Positions 60,101 to 64,000 of a DNA stretch of 64,000 nucleotides are shown here, one piece after another. The DNA is from Acanthornis magna (lineage: Eukaryota > Chordata > Aves > Passeriformes > Acanthizidae). The position numbers were made by a program, and so were the translations under genes. The notes below the pieces were generated by a model. That model made no database searches and was not told where the DNA came from. It saw nothing but the letters and a program-made list of their open reading frames with translations. Numbering within the stretch: the first letter of the stretch is position 1; the number at the start of each line of letters is the position of its first letter. The stretch spans positions 6,139,001 to 6,203,000 of the forward strand of contig JAWUZG010000056.1 of assembly GCA_036785705.1 (NCBI GenBank), read 5' to 3'.

Positions 60101-63100
60101 TCTGTCCTTAGTTTTGCCTGTTTTAATAGAGGGTCTTTTAGACATTATATGCTGAGAACCCAAGTCACTTAATTTACACTGAAGCATAACATATATGTAG
60201 AGACTGTATTTACAGTATACTGAGTGTATTTAAAGATTTTTTTTAATACTAACATTTCAAAAGTTTCAGCAACTTTTCATGATAATAATTCTGTCAGAAA
60301 ATATAATTAAAAAAAAATCCTACAATTTTCTTTCAGGTAAGAATTTTAATCCTCTAACTCCTCTAACTGTACTGGCCTGAGCCTTGGAATGGGCAACACA
60401 CTGCCCTGAATTAGATCTCTCTTGGACAGAGTTCGCCGTGAACTCTGTGACCATGTGTGAACTACGCTACCCTACAGCTTTGATTTTTTTCTTTCTTTAG
60501 GGTCTGGGGGGGATTTATTTTTAACTAACAAAAATTCCCAATGAAATGTTTACAGTAAGAGAATAACTTTATATAGGAAAAGTAAGCCCACTGGATTCCG
60601 TTCCTCCACAACTGAGATTTGACATATTTTCTAAAAATCTGGTAAACTAATAGTTACATCAAACTTTTAAGACAAAATGTTATGAAAAGGAAAGTTTTTG
60701 ATAAAGCAGCCTTCCATTTGATAAATGGGAGCAATCATCTGTGACATTTGCATTTGAAACATACCACAAGCACAAATGACTACAAATACTGTTGACAACA
60801 TACACTGGGATAGGTAGGCACACACAGATAGAAATCATGCTTAACACCTGAAATGACATTCATTGATAAGGATGGTAGACATTAAACATTTGCTAAATTT
60901 GCTGCAAAAACTTCATTAGAAAAACCCCTTTGCTGTCTTTGCTTCAATATACTGACAACTGAATGATACTCAGATTTATACCTGAGAGCAAGAAGCTCTG
61001 CTACCAACCAAAGTGAAAGACACAAATGAGAAAAACAAAAACAGTGTAAAAACCTTCTTAGGTGCCAAAGAATTTTTATGCTTCAGAGCTGTAATAGTCT
61101 CACAAGGCAGAAGCTATTACACTACTGAAATCTTCCTAGATTTTCACAACACTACAGTTAAAAGAAAATTTGGAATTTTCAGTCCTCATTGATGTTTCGG
61201 TGAATTGGGATATATTCTGAGCTATGAGTCTTCTCCTACTGTGTAATACTCTGGAATCCCAGTACTTTACCTGAGATTTCCTAAGTGTTTTCACAGCAAT
61301 ATATAGTCATTATGGTAATGTTGTGCTGACATCACTGCAGGATCAAGCAAATGGTATAGTGACAGAAAACCTCTATACAACTCTCCAAGCTGTGTATATT
61401 CCACTGAAAGAACCCTCATTTATCTCACATCATGGCTTTTTTCTATATGAACTTCTTTGAGAGGACAGCTGATCATAATTTCTATCATTATATCCTTTAC
61501 AAAATGAATTTGTGTTGAACAAAACATGCTTTAACCTTAAATTCTACTTTTTGTTATTCTTAGTGCTTTTAGACTTAACAGCATTCTCTCTCTGCTTTTC
61601 TCACTATGTTGATTTAGATGGTAAGATTTAGCACTGACTTTTAGAACATTCATATGTGTCAAGCAATCTCACATTTTCAATTGCCAAATCATAGTTGTGT
61701 ATGCTAAATAAAGGCATCTATTTTATATAATCACCGACAACTCCAATCAGGAAAAAAGCATAGTATCACCCTCTGTGGGAAAAACAGCTACAACTTTACA
61801 GACAGTTTATTTTCACATCAGAAAGCAATTAATGTTACAGCAATGAACGTTTTTAAGTCAGAGGAGTTCCTGTCCGCCAAGGATTAACAACAGTATTAAA
61901 ATGCTGGAACTGATATTAACCCTTTTTGGATCAACACATTGTAAAAAAAAATCTTACTTATAACTATGCTGTATTGAAATTAGAAATGCAACAGAATGTT
62001 TTAAGATATTTCAAGACTAATGAACAATAAAATAAGCATTAAGTGGTTTAAATACATTTTTACTAGACATTATAAGAAAACTATCTGTGTCCTTAGTTTA
62101 AGGGCACTGATAGCTTTATGTTCTAGTTCACTTACTACATACAATCAATTGTCAGTTGAAAGAAAATATTAATAAGACTGAAAGTGCAAAAGGAGCCAGG
62201 TGACTAAAGAAAGGTGAGAGCTAAAGAACACAGTCATATTTTTATATCTGCATAATTCTTCCTCTGAAAGCAAAATGAACCATCAATCTCCTACTAAGAA
62301 AATAGTTTCAGCTACTATTGGCCTCTGAAATTGCAGAAAACAAAATACTAATGTTATCTCCTTGAACCTAAAAGGATGGACAATTTTGGCTTGGAGGAGG
62401 TATATAATAGAGGATATTCTAAGACATAGATTTAGCTGTGGAACAGAAAGCATTTAACCTAAGCAAGCTGCCTCTTCAAAAGAAAGCTGCAGGGTGTTCA
62501 TCTTGGAGATTAATCAAGACCCAGAAATACATAAGCATCCGTAAAGCTCAGTTTATTACTAATCCTGTCACAAATTAGGAGAAGAGTACTGACATAAATA
62601 CGCAAAACATACTATACTTTCACTGTGTATTCATATAATTAATTTATTTTAATTTTTGTATCAATTTAGATGTATCAACTCATTGAAAAATCCCACACCG
62701 TACTGTCTTAGTCAACTTAAACTGTGAAGTTACCAGCCTTACAGAATACCCCCCCACTCCAGTTTTTAATGAAGTGTTAATTCCAGAAGCCCAGACAGTT
62801 TCATCAACATTATAGCGTTAGAAAGCAAATCAGTTACAAATCAGTGCATTGCATTAGCAAGAACAGTGGGAGGTACATTCAGAATGAAAATAAGGAAACA
62901 AAGGAAACAGAAAACTGTATGTAGACGAGACAAAAATACAAAGATCAGACATACCTGGATTAAGTTCTTCTTAAAAATAAAACACAAATTACATACCACC
63001 ATCTTTATATTATTTTCCATTTATGCAGAAACACTGTACACAAATCCATTACTATTTTGCCGTTCTTCCTTCAGCCTTAAATGATACAACATGAGGCTGC

Positions 63101-63360
63101 TTCCCAGTGATTCAAGTCAAGTGCAGTCAGGCATGCTGCTAGTCTGCAACGGTATCTGTTCTAAATTCCACGGTATTCCCTAGGCAGCATTAAATGGGGA
63201 TTTTTTTCCTCCCTCTCCCATTTTTTTCCCCTCCTACAACTTGTGCTAACAGCTAAGAGTAATCATGATAGCTACTAATTCATTCTGCAGCTCAGTGCTG
63301 TTTCTCCTCTATAATAGCAGAGTAGGAGTCAGTGTCCTACTCCGGTTCAAAAACAACATC
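54101..63360 (-). other. Upstream intron or 5' flank of UNC13C
   Basis: AT-rich stretch with no coding exon. It contains a 15-bp tandem duplication (55050-55079) and otherwise nothing I could assign. If the 54100 acceptor is real it is an intron separating noncoding leader exon(s) from exon 1. Confidence 0.55.
55050..55079. repeat. 15-bp tandem duplication
   Basis: AGCTCTGAAAAATCC occurs twice head to tail without a mismatch. Confidence 0.85.
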
Positions 63361-63660
63361 AACACGAGAGAACAGTAATCATCCTGGTGCTTTATGTGCT
63401 GGGAACTTCCCCCGCTGCTGTTTTCTCCTGCCACTGCTCCCGAATGCAGCACTCACTCGCTGCAATAGGCACAGCCCTGCTGCGTGAAGGCAGCCCCTCT
63501 GCTCACAGAGCCACTCACAGGCTCCCGGAGCAGCCCTGCTCACAGAAACAACACATGCAGTGCATCGGGGGAGCTGGCAGGTGCGCATCCGTGGCCGCAA
63601 GGATAACAGCAGGAGATAGGATCTCTTGCTTGGCAGGGCCATGTTTCGCCCTAACCTTTT
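63361..63660. promoter_or_regulatory. CpG-richer patch, candidate promoter or noncoding first exon
   Basis: Eleven CpG dinucleotides fall in 300 bases of clearly GC-richer DNA, where the surrounding kilobases have very few. On the minus strand there are strong donor-like sites, for example GCGA|GTGAGT (GT at 63456-63455). These would suit a leader exon spliced to 54100 and hence to the UNC13C ATG exon. No TATA box was identified. It is too weak and short to be called a CpG island with confidence. Confidence 0.3.
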
Positions 63661-64000
63661 ATTTATCAGTCTGGCATGACCCAGAGAAACGACTGTGTAG
63701 CTATTTATTTCAGCAGTGCTTTCATCAACAGCTGATAATTTTTTGTAATGAATCTGCTAAATACCCTCCATAGCTACTATCATTCCATGATGATTTAAGG
63801 GTGGCTCCAGATAAGAAATGTATCACTCACTTTCCATGTAAAGCACTTTATAGGTCCCCAATTAATACCTAGGCAGTAGGACTCAGTCATTTCTTTACTG
63901 CAATTCAAATAGCAGAATGGATTACTATTGTGCATGCAGTGAGTAAATTATCCTGCACAGAACATATCAAGTATTTTTTCAAACGTTAACAGGTTTACTG
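63661..64000. other. Right-edge sequence, nothing recognised
   Basis: AT-rich flank beyond the CpG-richer patch; no exon or repeat family was seen. Confidence 0.5.

Noticed and set aside
63387..63773. 128-codon plus-strand ORF over the CpG-richer patch, with an 87-codon minus ORF opposite
   Set aside because: Both are open because the local sequence is GC-richer and stop-poor; no family resemblance.

Overview
The window is vertebrate nuclear DNA, most likely from a bird. It is AT-rich and mostly intronic, it has CR1 retrotransposon fragments at three ages of divergence, and it has an LTR-like repeat whose sequence I associate with bird genomes. Only one gene can be supported: the 5' two-thirds of UNC13C (Munc13-3), a presynaptic vesicle-priming protein, read on the minus strand from right to left.

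I could place twelve coding exons. Their splice phases join without a break into one frame of 4,253 nt, which is 1,417 codons plus 2 nt. Exon 1 (53843-50870) is a 991-residue exon carrying the long, gene-specific N-terminus. Two very small exons follow in the series: 23 nt (35949-35927) and 6 nt (28682-28677). Exon 7 (18232-18013) encodes the diacylglycerol-binding C1 zinc finger. Exons 9-11 (11991-3996) encode the Ca2+-binding C2B domain. Exon 12 (2613-2450) leads into the MUN domain. The remaining roughly 800 residues (most of MUN and C2C) lie beyond the left edge. The gene model comes from my recognition of the family plus consistent frame and splice signals; no alignment was run.

Layout by region: 1-2449 intron 12 (partial); 2450-18232 exons 12-7, with an LTR-like repeat in intron 10 and an old CR1 in intron 9; 18233-35949 exons 6-2, with a CR1 tail in intron 5; 35950-50869 the 14.9-kb intron 1, with simple repeats, a CR1 fragment and a near-perfect 87-nt palindrome; 50870-53843 the giant first coding exon; 53844-64000 5' UTR or upstream intron, ending near a small CpG-richer patch (about 63361-63660) that could be a promoter or first noncoding exon.

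The most interesting points are: (1) residues about 241-420 of the first coding exon resemble the coiled-coil plus RNA-binding core of LINE-1 ORF1 proteins, inside a synaptic protein; (2) the 48123-48209 palindrome has a 42-bp stem and a 3-nt loop; (3) a 6-nt microexon adds Ala-Met just before the C1 region. No second protein-coding gene, tRNA, rRNA or CRISPR array was seen.
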